Part shown: in pieces, positions 1-6,207 of the stretch
Position numbering within the stretch: position 1 is the stretch's first letter
How the letters are laid out: every line of letters starts with the position of its first letter
Position numbers and translations under genes: made by a program
Source of the DNA: Gammaproteobacteria bacterium
GTDB lineage: Bacteria; Pseudomonadota; Gammaproteobacteria; GRL18
NCBI GenBank assembly: GCA_030632625.1
Contig: DAOVUK010000214.1
Location: 1 to 6,207, forward strand
Direction of reading: 5' to 3'
Length of the DNA: 6,207 nucleotides
Notes under the pieces: generated by a model
What the model was told of the DNA's origin: nothing
Database searches by the model: none
The model's input: the letters and a program-made list of their open reading frames with translations, nothing else

Positions 1-823
1 ACGCATGGGTGCTCAGGATGTGACTGTTATCAGTCGTCAGGAAATTGATAATCTGGCAGCACACCCCTTTGAAATTAAAGAAACAATTGATGAAGGTGCT
101 GAGGTTATTTATTCTCGAGCAATAAAAGCCATAAATGGTAATCAGATTACACTGGAATTGCTCAAAACCAGTGAAGAGCATCATTCAGGAAAATCTTTTG
201 TGGTGGAAACAGGGGAGTTTGAATCAATAGAGGCGGATATTGTTGTTCTGGCAATTGGTCAGGTTATTGAGCCGCAGCTTTTTGAAAACACAGCTCAAAT
301 TGAAATTAAAAACCATTCCATTCAAATCGACAAAATTATGCAGACCGGGCAAGAGGGTATTTTTGCAATCGGTGATGCGGTACCCTCGCAACGTTCGGTC
401 ACCACAGCTTTGGGACATGGAAAAAAAGTGGCTCGTGCAATCAATGCCTGGCTGAATGGTCAGGTCTATCAGCCGGCGCCGCAAAATGAAGTTGCCACCT
501 TTGATAAAATGGAGCCCTGGTATTATTCGGATGCACCCAGAACAATTCAGCCATATCTTGATGCCGTAAGACGGAAAAACGGCTTTGCTGAAGTGGTGGG
601 GGATTTAGATCAGGAGCATGCAAAATATGAAGCAAGGCGCTGTATGTCTTGTGGCAATTGTTTTGAATGTGATAATTGCTATGGTATTTGTCCCGATAAT
701 GCAATCACAAAACTCGGTGCCGGTAAAGGCTTTGAGTTTAAATATGATTATTGTAAGGGCTGCGGTATGTGTGAAGCGGAATGTCCCTGCGGTGCAATTA
801 CAATGGTGGCAGAAGAAATTTAA
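1..823 (+). CDS. DsrL-like FAD/NAD(P)-dependent oxidoreductase with C-terminal 2x[4Fe-4S] ferredoxin domain (5' truncated)
   Basis: This is the C-terminal 273 codons of a flavoprotein related to the glutamate synthase small subunit. The frame stays open to base 2 (an Arg codon precedes the first Met). The RMGAQDVTVISR segment matches the second strand of a Rossmann NAD(P)-binding fold, so the true start lies left of the window. Residues are counted from the Met at base 5. VLAIGQ (81-86) and GIFAIGDAV (118-126) are typical FAD/NAD(P) reductase motifs. The tail is a ferredoxin domain: C219-x2-C222-x2-C225-x3-C229-P and C250-x2-C253-x2-C256-x3-C260-P should bind two [4Fe-4S] clusters, with extra cysteines at 213, 216 and 262. 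A ferredoxin domain at the C-terminus, rather than the N-terminal cluster of GltD, points to DsrL-like NAD(P)H:acceptor oxidoreductases, probably cytoplasmic. The next gene is not dsrJ, so this is probably a stand-alone relative; its electron partner is unknown. Confidence 0.85.
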   Translation, partial: RMGAQDVTVISRQEIDNLAAHPFEIKETIDEGAEVIYSRAIKAINGNQITLELLKTSEEHHSGKSFVVETGEFESIEADIVVLAIGQVIEPQLFENTAQIEIKNHSIQIDKIMQTGQEGIFAIGDAVPSQRSVTTALGHGKKVARAINAWLNGQVYQPAPQNEVATFDKMEPWYYSDAPRTIQPYLDAVRRKNGFAEVVGDLDQEHAKYEARRCMSCGNCFECDNCYGICPDNAITKLGAGKGFEFKYDYCKGCGMCEAECPCGAITMVAEEI

Positions 824-829
824 TAATAC

Positions 830-1873
830 ATGTGTCAGAAGTTTAAATTCCTACGTTTTCTACTTATATTCATACTGTTAGTATTGAATTCTCCTTTTGT
901 TCTTGGCGGCGAAACACTCAATGTTCTGGCATGGCCTGGTTATGCCGATGCTGATCTGGTGCAGATCTTTGAGAAACGTTTCAACGTCAATGTTGAAGTC
1001 ACCACAATAGATACTGACGATGCTATGTGGAATCGCCTCACTGAGGACAATGGCACTAAATTTGACGTGTTTGCAGTTAATACCGCCCAGTTACAGCGTT
1101 ACATTGAGCATAATATCAGCATTCCACTGACACTTTCTAATATTCCCAATACGGCCAGACAGATGCCGCGTTTTCGTAATCTCTCTGCCATTCCGGGTCT
1201 CACTCGCAATGGCAAGGTATATGCCATTCCCTATACTTACTCGGCAATGGGAATGATCTATGATCGCAAAGTATTTCCGATCCCTCCTGATTCATTTTCT
1301 CTGATGTGGGATAAACGTTTTCAGGGACGGGTTTTAATGTATGCAGGCAGCGAGCATAACTTTTCACTGTCTGCACTGGTGCTGGGCATGGAAAATCCAT
1401 TCCAGATTCCTGATGCTGACTTTAATCGGGTTAGTCAACACCTTATATCATTGCGCAGAAATGTTTTGACCTACTATGAAAAACCGCAAGATGCTACCTC
1501 GCTTTTCATGCAAAATAACATAGCACTACTATTTGCCAACTATGGTTTACAACAAGTAACCCAGTTGCAAGACGCTGGTGCGGATATTGCTTATGTCATT
1601 CCACGGGAAGGCGCCTTGGCCTGGCTTGATTGCTGGTCGGTAACACGCTTTGCTGAAAATAAAAATTTAGCTGAAGCTTGGATAAATTATATGCTGGAAG
1701 AACCGGTAAGCCATGCATTAACGCAACGACAGGGCTTGCCTAATACCCTGGAAGATCCAACTAATTTGCTTCAAACCGATAAACTTATATGGCTGCAGCA
1801 GGTTAAAAATAGTGCAAAACGTAAAGTATTATGGGACAAAATTATATCCGGTGAAGTGATGGATAAATTTTAG
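830..1873 (+). CDS. Periplasmic PotD/PotF-like solute-binding protein, NspS-like sensor subunit
   Basis: This 347-residue protein has about the length of E. coli PotD. Residues 1-26 form a Sec signal peptide: basic start (KFKFLR), hydrophobic core, and probable cleavage after VLG (26) before GETLNVLAW. There is no lipobox cysteine, so the mature protein should be soluble in the periplasm. The mature N-terminus, the SAMGMIYD segment (138-145) and EGALAWLDCWSV (260-271) follow the PotD/PotF fold. By eye, pocket residues W35, Y38, W265 and D267 match PotD W34, Y37, W255 and D257, while PotD D168 and E171 appear as G173 and H176. No ABC permease or ATPase gene follows; instead the stop overlaps the start of a membrane GGDEF-EAL gene. 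This is the nspS-mbaA arrangement, so a sensing role is inferred rather than transport. The ATG at 830 is the only start that gives a full signal peptide. Its Shine-Dalgarno is weak (AGAAGAA, 811-817). The ligand is unproven. Confidence 0.88.
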   Translation: MCQKFKFLRFLLIFILLVLNSPFVLGGETLNVLAWPGYADADLVQIFEKRFNVNVEVTTIDTDDAMWNRLTEDNGTKFDVFAVNTAQLQRYIEHNISIPLTLSNIPNTARQMPRFRNLSAIPGLTRNGKVYAIPYTYSAMGMIYDRKVFPIPPDSFSLMWDKRFQGRVLMYAGSEHNFSLSALVLGMENPFQIPDADFNRVSQHLISLRRNVLTYYEKPQDATSLFMQNNIALLFANYGLQQVTQLQDAGADIAYVIPREGALAWLDCWSVTRFAENKNLAEAWINYMLEEPVSHALTQRQGLPNTLEDPTNLLQTDKLIWLQQVKNSAKRKVLWDKIISGEVMDKF

Positions 1874-4800
1874 TGAAGATTCAACACTCGCAGAAACAGA
1901 GTGAGCACATCAAATTCGGTATTAATCTCAAGCTGGGACTTTTGCTAGCCGTATTTGGGGTTTTTGCCAGCGGTCTAACCGGCTACTATATCTTCAATAC
2001 CACACGCGATATCCTGTCTAAAAAAGCCACGCAAAGCATGATCAATTCAACCCTGGTGATTGGTCAGCGATTTTCAATTATGGGACAAAAAGTGGCCAAT
2101 GATGCACGCTTTTTTGCTCAGACAAGTCTGGTGCAAATGGCAGCTGGTAACGGACAGGATTCAAGTTTATTAAGAAAGACACTTTCAGATCAGTTCAGAA
2201 GTTTACTTTCAGTGCATCCTGAATATTTTCAAATTCGGCTCATCAGCGCAAAAAATTATGGAATTGAACTCGTTCGGGTCGATCGTGACGGCGACAACCT
2301 TGCCATCATAGAGGGAAGGAATTTGCAGGAAAAACATCATTACCCTTATGTCTACGAAACACTCAAGCTGAAAAAAGGGCAATCTTACTTTTCAAAAATC
2401 TTCCTTAATCGTGAAAAGGGAACACATGCTGGTTACGGCCAGCCGACACTGCAAGTGGCAACTCCGATAATTATAAAAAATGGTATCACTTTAGGTGTGA
2501 TCGTTATTAATGTCGATTTAAATTTCATGTTTGGCATACTTAAATCTGACTTAGCCTATGAATACCGACTCTATCTAACCAATCAGGAGGGTGATTATCT
2601 TATCCATCCCAATCAATCAAAGACTTTTGGTTTTAATTTTGGTCGAAATCTTCATGTTCAGGATAACTTCAAAGCCACCACTAGAATTATTGACAAACAG
2701 TCTGAAATGGTTTCAGTGCAGGGTGTAGACCTCGATTTTAATGATAAAGTCATCGGTGGTTTTACGCGTATCTTTTTTGGTGATGAGAAGGATAAACGAT
2801 TCGTTATTTTCGGCCTGACAGCGCCACTTGATTTTGTGTTGGCTGAAACCGAAATTGTGTATTCAAATGGCAGACTGATTGTCTTATTTTTTAGTCTTCT
2901 TGCTATTATTCTATCGGTGCTTCTGGCCAAAATATTTGTCCTCCCGCTGACTCAATTAGTCAGCTCAGTGCAACAATTTGCTGCTAATCAACAACTCACT
3001 CCAGTGCTCGTCAAGAGCCAAGATGAACTTGGTTTACTGGCCCGCAGCATCGGCAAAATGCAGGCGCATATTCTAACTCAGCTGAATGATCTCAATGCTC
3101 AGAACCAACTATTAAATAGGCAAATATCTGAGCGTGAACAATATGAGTCTTATGAAAAATTTCGCAATCATGTGTTAGAGTTACTGGCCAAAAAAGAAAA
3201 TCTAGATAGCATTCTTGAAGCGATAGTGATAGGTGTAGAACAACTCAAGCCTAAAATGCTCTGTAGTATTCTACTCGTGGATGAAGACAATAAGCACCTG
3301 GGGCAGGGAGTAGCCCCCAGTTTGCCCGATTTTTATAACGCCGCAATTGATGGTGTTGAAATCGGGTTGGCCATGTGTTCCTGTGGAATCACTGCATTTA
3401 CCGGGCAGCGTGTTGTAGTCGAAAACATTCAGACACATCCGTATTGGTCTGACTTTAAAACGCTTGCTGCCAGTGCAGGATTAACTTCATGCTGGTCACA
3501 GCCTATTTTTTCATCATCAGGACTTGTACTGGGTACCTTTACCATCTATCATCACGAAATCAGTTCACCTACAGATTCTGACATAGAAATCATGGAACAA
3601 TCTGCCCGTCTTGCCAGCATCGCTATTGATCACAAAAATGTGGAAGACAAGATCAATAAACTGGCTTTTTACGATCATCTAACGCAACTACCCAATCGAC
3701 GCCTATTGCTAGACCGGTTCGATCAGGCTATCAAATCGATGGCACATAGTGGTAAGGGAGCAGCATTGCTGTTTTTAGATCTGGATAAATTCAAAGCCCT
3801 GAATGACACTCTGGGACATGCTATAGGGGACGAACTATTGAAACAGGTAGCACAGCGGTTGACTGACTGTGTACGAGAGAGTGATACGGTATCCCGTTAT
3901 AGTGGCGATGAGTTTGTGATTATACTGAAAAATCTGGACGATGATCCTATGCTCACCGCTACCCAGGTTGAATTAATAGGCACGAAAATTTTGGCATCTC
4001 TTAGCCAGACTTTTCAGCTTTTCACTCACAGCTATAATATTTCCCCAAGTATTGGTGTCATATTATTCGACAGCACACATCGAAACGTTGATGAATTGTT
4101 GAAACAGGCTGACATAGCTATGTATCAGGCAAAGAAAAACGGCGGCAATAGCTTGTGTTTTTTTGATCCGGATATGCAGAAAACCATCGTGGAACGAGTT
4201 CATCTGGAAGCAGAACTACGCCACGCCATTAATGAGAACGATCAGTTTCAACTTTATTATCAAGCGCAGATAGATTCCTCTAATCGTGTCATCGGCAGCG
4301 AAGCATTAATACGCTGGATTTCGCCTCAACGTGGTATCGTCGCGCCTGATAAGTTCATCACAATCTGTGAAGAATCGGGGCTGATTTTACCTCTGGGACG
4401 CTGGATAATCTCCACTGCCTGTCAGCAGCTGGCAAGTTGGGCACAACACCCGGAGACCGCTCATCTGACTCTGGCAATAAATATCAGTGCAAAACAAATT
4501 CGCATGCCCGGCTTTGTCGAAGAGGTGCTGACCTTGATTGACAGTTCAGGAATTAAGCCTGAAAAACTCAAGTTTGAAATCACAGAAAGCATATTGTTGG
4601 AAAATCTTGAGGACATTATCGAAAAAATGACCCGGCTTAAGAAAAGAGGCTTAAATTTTTCGATTGATGATTTTGGAACTGGCTACTCTTCATTGCAATA
4701 CCTCAAGCGCTTGCCGCTTGATCAACTTAAAATTGACCAGTCATTTGTGCGTGATATTGCTGACGATAGCAACGACAGAGCGATTGTTCGTACCATCATT

Positions 4801-4971
4801 GCTATAGCAAAAAGCCTGAAACTGGATGTTATTGCCGAAGGAGTAGAAACAGAAGAACAGCTGAGAGTCCTTAAAAATGAAGATTGCAGTCAGTTTCAAG
4901 GCTATATGTTTGGTAAACCAGTTCCAGTAAAAGAGTTCGATTCTGCATTAAGGCAGAGGAAGGTTTATTAA
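1873..4971 (+). CDS. Membrane c-di-GMP synthase/phosphodiesterase: Cache-HAMP-GAF-GGDEF-EAL, MbaA-like
   Basis: This 1,032-residue inner-membrane signalling enzyme has TM1 at about 19-41, a periplasmic double-Cache-like sensor at about 43-330, TM2 at about 334-356, HAMP at about 353-405 (P358, DELG 384-387), a helical linker to about 440, GAF at about 430-590, GGDEF at about 597-765 and EAL at about 775-1025. The cyclase keeps DHLTQLPNR (601-609), metal-binding D636, N644/D645, and the signature as SGDEF (677-681). An inhibitory I-site RESD (668-671) lies five residues before it. The phosphodiesterase keeps EAL (810-812), R814, N870, E902, E905, DDFGTG (932-937), K953, AEGVE (988-992) and Q1009-G-Y. 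Both opposing activities therefore look possible. The GTG start overlaps the preceding TAG by one base (TAGTG), suggesting translational coupling; no in-frame ATG occurs before TM1. V. cholerae MbaA is likewise encoded with a PotD-like partner and has an SGDEF motif (from memory). The GAF domain suggests an added cytoplasmic input. Which activity dominates cannot be read from the sequence. Confidence 0.93.
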   Translation: MKIQHSQKQSEHIKFGINLKLGLLLAVFGVFASGLTGYYIFNTTRDILSKKATQSMINSTLVIGQRFSIMGQKVANDARFFAQTSLVQMAAGNGQDSSLLRKTLSDQFRSLLSVHPEYFQIRLISAKNYGIELVRVDRDGDNLAIIEGRNLQEKHHYPYVYETLKLKKGQSYFSKIFLNREKGTHAGYGQPTLQVATPIIIKNGITLGVIVINVDLNFMFGILKSDLAYEYRLYLTNQEGDYLIHPNQSKTFGFNFGRNLHVQDNFKATTRIIDKQSEMVSVQGVDLDFNDKVIGGFTRIFFGDEKDKRFVIFGLTAPLDFVLAETEIVYSNGRLIVLFFSLLAIILSVLLAKIFVLPLTQLVSSVQQFAANQQLTPVLVKSQDELGLLARSIGKMQAHILTQLNDLNAQNQLLNRQISEREQYESYEKFRNHVLELLAKKENLDSILEAIVIGVEQLKPKMLCSILLVDEDNKHLGQGVAPSLPDFYNAAIDGVEIGLAMCSCGITAFTGQRVVVENIQTHPYWSDFKTLAASAGLTSCWSQPIFSSSGLVLGTFTIYHHEISSPTDSDIEIMEQSARLASIAIDHKNVEDKINKLAFYDHLTQLPNRRLLLDRFDQAIKSMAHSGKGAALLFLDLDKFKALNDTLGHAIGDELLKQVAQRLTDCVRESDTVSRYSGDEFVIILKNLDDDPMLTATQVELIGTKILASLSQTFQLFTHSYNISPSIGVILFDSTHRNVDELLKQADIAMYQAKKNGGNSLCFFDPDMQKTIVERVHLEAELRHAINENDQFQLYYQAQIDSSNRVIGSEALIRWISPQRGIVAPDKFITICEESGLILPLGRWIISTACQQLASWAQHPETAHLTLAINISAKQIRMPGFVEEVLTLIDSSGIKPEKLKFEITESILLENLEDIIEKMTRLKKRGLNFSIDDFGTGYSSLQYLKRLPLDQLKIDQSFVRDIADDSNDRAIVRTIIAIAKSLKLDVIAEGVETEEQLRVLKNEDCSQFQGYMFGKPVPVKEFDSALRQRKVY

Positions 4972-5043
4972 TTATCTCATTCATGAATTTGAGAGGAATA
5001 TGACTTATCAGGTATCAATCCCAATTGAAGGATATACAAGTCA

Positions 5044-5071
5044 ATGACAAATATATTTAACAATGTTTAAT
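5044..5071 (+). promoter_or_regulatory. Candidate sigma70 promoter for the MFS transporter gene
   Basis: ATGACA (5044-5049) matches the -35 consensus TTGACA at five of six bases. TTTAAT (5066-5071) matches the -10 consensus TATAAT at five of six, with a 16-base spacer. Transcription would start near 5078, giving a leader of about 37 bases before the ATG at 5115. The surrounding spacer (4972-5114) is very AT-rich, so chance matches are likely; support comes mainly from position and from there being no other plausible source of transcription except readthrough. Confidence 0.35.
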
Positions 5072-5081
5072 AATATGTTAA
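5057..5081. repeat. Inverted repeat TTAACA-N13-TGTTAA overlapping the candidate -10
   Basis: Perfect 6-base arms at 5057-5062 and 5076-5081 are centred near 5069, directly over the proposed -10 element. The placement would suit a repressor operator. However, the arms are short and AT-rich in an AT-rich spacer, and no known regulator's site is recognised, so a chance occurrence is quite possible. Confidence 0.25.
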
Positions 5082-5114
5082 TTTATTCAAATCCATTTAC
5101 ACGCAGGCATTGCA

Positions 5115-6207
5115 ATGAATTTTAGTTCTTTACTCTCCAGCAAGTTTTTTGCCCCCTTGTTCTGGACTCAGTTTCTGGGTGCGTTTAATGATAATGTTTA
5201 CAAAAATGCCTTGATAATTTTAATCACTATCAATGCGGCATCCTACACCACTATTTCTGTAGAACTTCTGATTCCTTTATGCGGTGGTATATTTATTTTA
5301 CCTTTCTTTTTGTTTTCTGCACTGGCTGGTCAACTGGCGGATAAATTTGAAAAATCAAAATTAATTCGTTATGTAAAAATCGGTGAAATTAATATAATGC
5401 TTTTGGCTGCCTTAGGTTTTTATTTTGAAAACGTCTGGTTTTTATTAGCTGTTTTATTCTTTATGGGTTGTCAATCCTCTTTGTTTGGTCCTGTTAAATA
5501 CAGTATATTACCCCAGCATCTGTCAGAAGAAGGCTTGCTGAAAGGCAATGCTGTCATTGAAATGGGCACTTTTCTTGCCATATTACTCGGCACACTTGTT
5601 GGTGGGGTTTTAATTATGGAGAAAGATTTTGGCCGCATTTATATCAGTGTGCTAGTTGTCAGTATTGCTGTTCTGGGCTGGTTAAGCAGCCGAAAAATAC
5701 CCTTGGCTCAATCTGTTGATGAGCAGCTAATCATAAACTGGAATATTTTTTCTGAAACCTGGAGCATTATTTCAGCAGCGACTAAGTCACGATTGATTTT
5801 TGGCAGTATTCTAGCTATTTCATGGTTTTGGTTTGTCGGGGCAACTATCTTGTCACTTTTGCCCTTACCTGCATTTACACAAAATATTCTGCAAGCTCAA
5901 GAACAGGTGATTACACTGTTACTGGCTCTGTTTTCAATTGGTATTGGTATCGGGTCAATTATCGCCGGAAAATCAATCACCTTAAGTAAAAGTATAAAAT
6001 GGATACTTATCGGTGCAATTGGCATCAGTCTTAGTGCTCTGGACTTATACTGGGTCAGTGAGCAACTGCTGAAAAATCACATAATTCCGGGAGGTGAACT
6101 TGCTGCATGGCATGCGATGTTTCAACATCCTTTAACTGCTCATGTGTTATTTGATGTCGTTCTGCTGGGTGCTTCCGGCGGCTTATATATTGTGCCGCTC
6201 TATGTCA
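5115..6207 (+). CDS. MFS transporter, LplT/Aas-type lysophospholipid transporter domain (3' truncated)
   Basis: The frame is open from ATG 5115 to the right edge (364 codons plus one base), so the C-terminus is missing. The protein is strongly hydrophobic with many membrane segments. TQFLGAFNDNVYKNAL (18-33) and CQSSLFGPVKYSILPQ (119-134) are the conserved blocks I recognise from LplT and from the MFS domain of Aas-like proteins. GQLADKF (72-78) is an MFS motif A-type loop between TM2 and TM3. Members of this group flip lysophospholipids (LplT) inward across the inner membrane for re-acylation, or are fused to PlsC-type acyltransferase and acyl-ACP synthetase domains. Which form this is cannot be decided because the gene runs off the window. 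AGG at 5105-5107, seven bases before the ATG, is a short Shine-Dalgarno. The 143-base gap after the c-di-GMP gene and a possible promoter there suggest separate transcription. The exact substrate is inferred from family resemblance only. Confidence 0.85.
   Translation, partial: MNFSSLLSSKFFAPLFWTQFLGAFNDNVYKNALIILITINAASYTTISVELLIPLCGGIFILPFFLFSALAGQLADKFEKSKLIRYVKIGEINIMLLAALGFYFENVWFLLAVLFFMGCQSSLFGPVKYSILPQHLSEEGLLKGNAVIEMGTFLAILLGTLVGGVLIMEKDFGRIYISVLVVSIAVLGWLSSRKIPLAQSVDEQLIINWNIFSETWSIISAATKSRLIFGSILAISWFWFVGATILSLLPLPAFTQNILQAQEQVITLLLALFSIGIGIGSIIAGKSITLSKSIKWILIGAIGISLSALDLYWVSEQLLKNHIIPGGELAAWHAMFQHPLTAHVLFDVVLLGASGGLYIVPLYV

Noticed and set aside
224..704. Minus-strand and alternate-frame open frames opposite the flavoprotein gene
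   Set aside because: They lie inside a clearly coding frame with recognisable motifs, and their translations show no domain features.
1..823. Glutamate synthase small subunit (gltD)
   Set aside because: The reductase fold is shared, but the C-terminal two-cluster ferredoxin domain is not a GltD feature and no gltB is seen.
1200..1400. Minus-strand 66-codon frame inside the binding-protein gene
   Set aside because: It is antisense to well-conserved PotD-like coding sequence and has no recognisable content.
830..1873. Binding subunit of a polyamine ABC importer
   Set aside because: No permease or ATPase gene is in the window and the downstream overlap is with a signalling receptor. A transporter encoded elsewhere cannot be fully excluded.
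2658..2930. Minus-strand 90-codon frame inside the c-di-GMP gene
   Set aside because: It is antisense to the Cache/TM2 region; its composition looks like a shadow of the coding strand.
3901..3915. SGDEF as a sign of an inactive cyclase domain
   Set aside because: Only the first glycine differs; the catalytic G-D-E and the other metal and nucleotide residues are present, and the same variant is reported in MbaA.
4976..4993. Hairpin-like CTCA...TGAG around the palindrome TTCATGAA just after the c-di-GMP gene
   Set aside because: The arms are short and AT-rich, with a two-base bulge, and no T-run follows, so it does not qualify as an intrinsic terminator.

Overview
The window (6,207 bases, AT-leaning, densely coded on the + strand) looks like chromosome from a gammaproteobacterium. 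The flavoprotein resembles DsrL-type enzymes of sulfur- or methyl-oxidising gammaproteobacteria. The MFS transporter resembles the membrane domain of Aas/LplT phospholipid-repair proteins. The PotD-like/GGDEF-EAL pair resembles NspS-MbaA of Vibrio. A Methylophaga- or Thiomicrospira-like host would fit the base composition, but this is only a guess.

Layout, left to right. (1) 1-823: the 3' part of an FAD/NAD(P)-dependent oxidoreductase ending in a two-cluster ferredoxin domain, cut by the left edge. (2) 830-1873: a secreted PotD/PotF-like periplasmic binding protein, 6 bases downstream. (3) 1873-4971: a 1,032-residue inner-membrane c-di-GMP protein with a periplasmic Cache-type sensor, HAMP, GAF, GGDEF and EAL domains. 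It overlaps gene 2 by one base (TAGTG). (4) 4972-5114: a 143-base AT-rich spacer with a candidate promoter and an inverted repeat, but no convincing terminator. (5) 5115-6207: the N-terminal 364 codons of an MFS transporter of the LplT/Aas type, cut by the right edge. No RNA genes, mobile elements, CRISPR arrays or broken genes were seen.

The central interest is genes 2 and 3. A solute-binding protein without any ABC permease or ATPase is translationally coupled to a transmembrane GGDEF-EAL protein. This is the arrangement of V. cholerae nspS-mbaA, in which a polyamine-binding protein controls c-di-GMP turnover. Here both catalytic domains keep their key residues and a cytoplasmic GAF domain adds a second possible input. 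The binding protein keeps the aromatic residues and one aspartate of the PotD pocket but appears to lack two other acidic contacts, so its ligand may not be a standard polyamine. The close spacing of gene 1 to gene 2 allows, but does not prove, one transcript for all three genes. The MFS gene probably has its own promoter.
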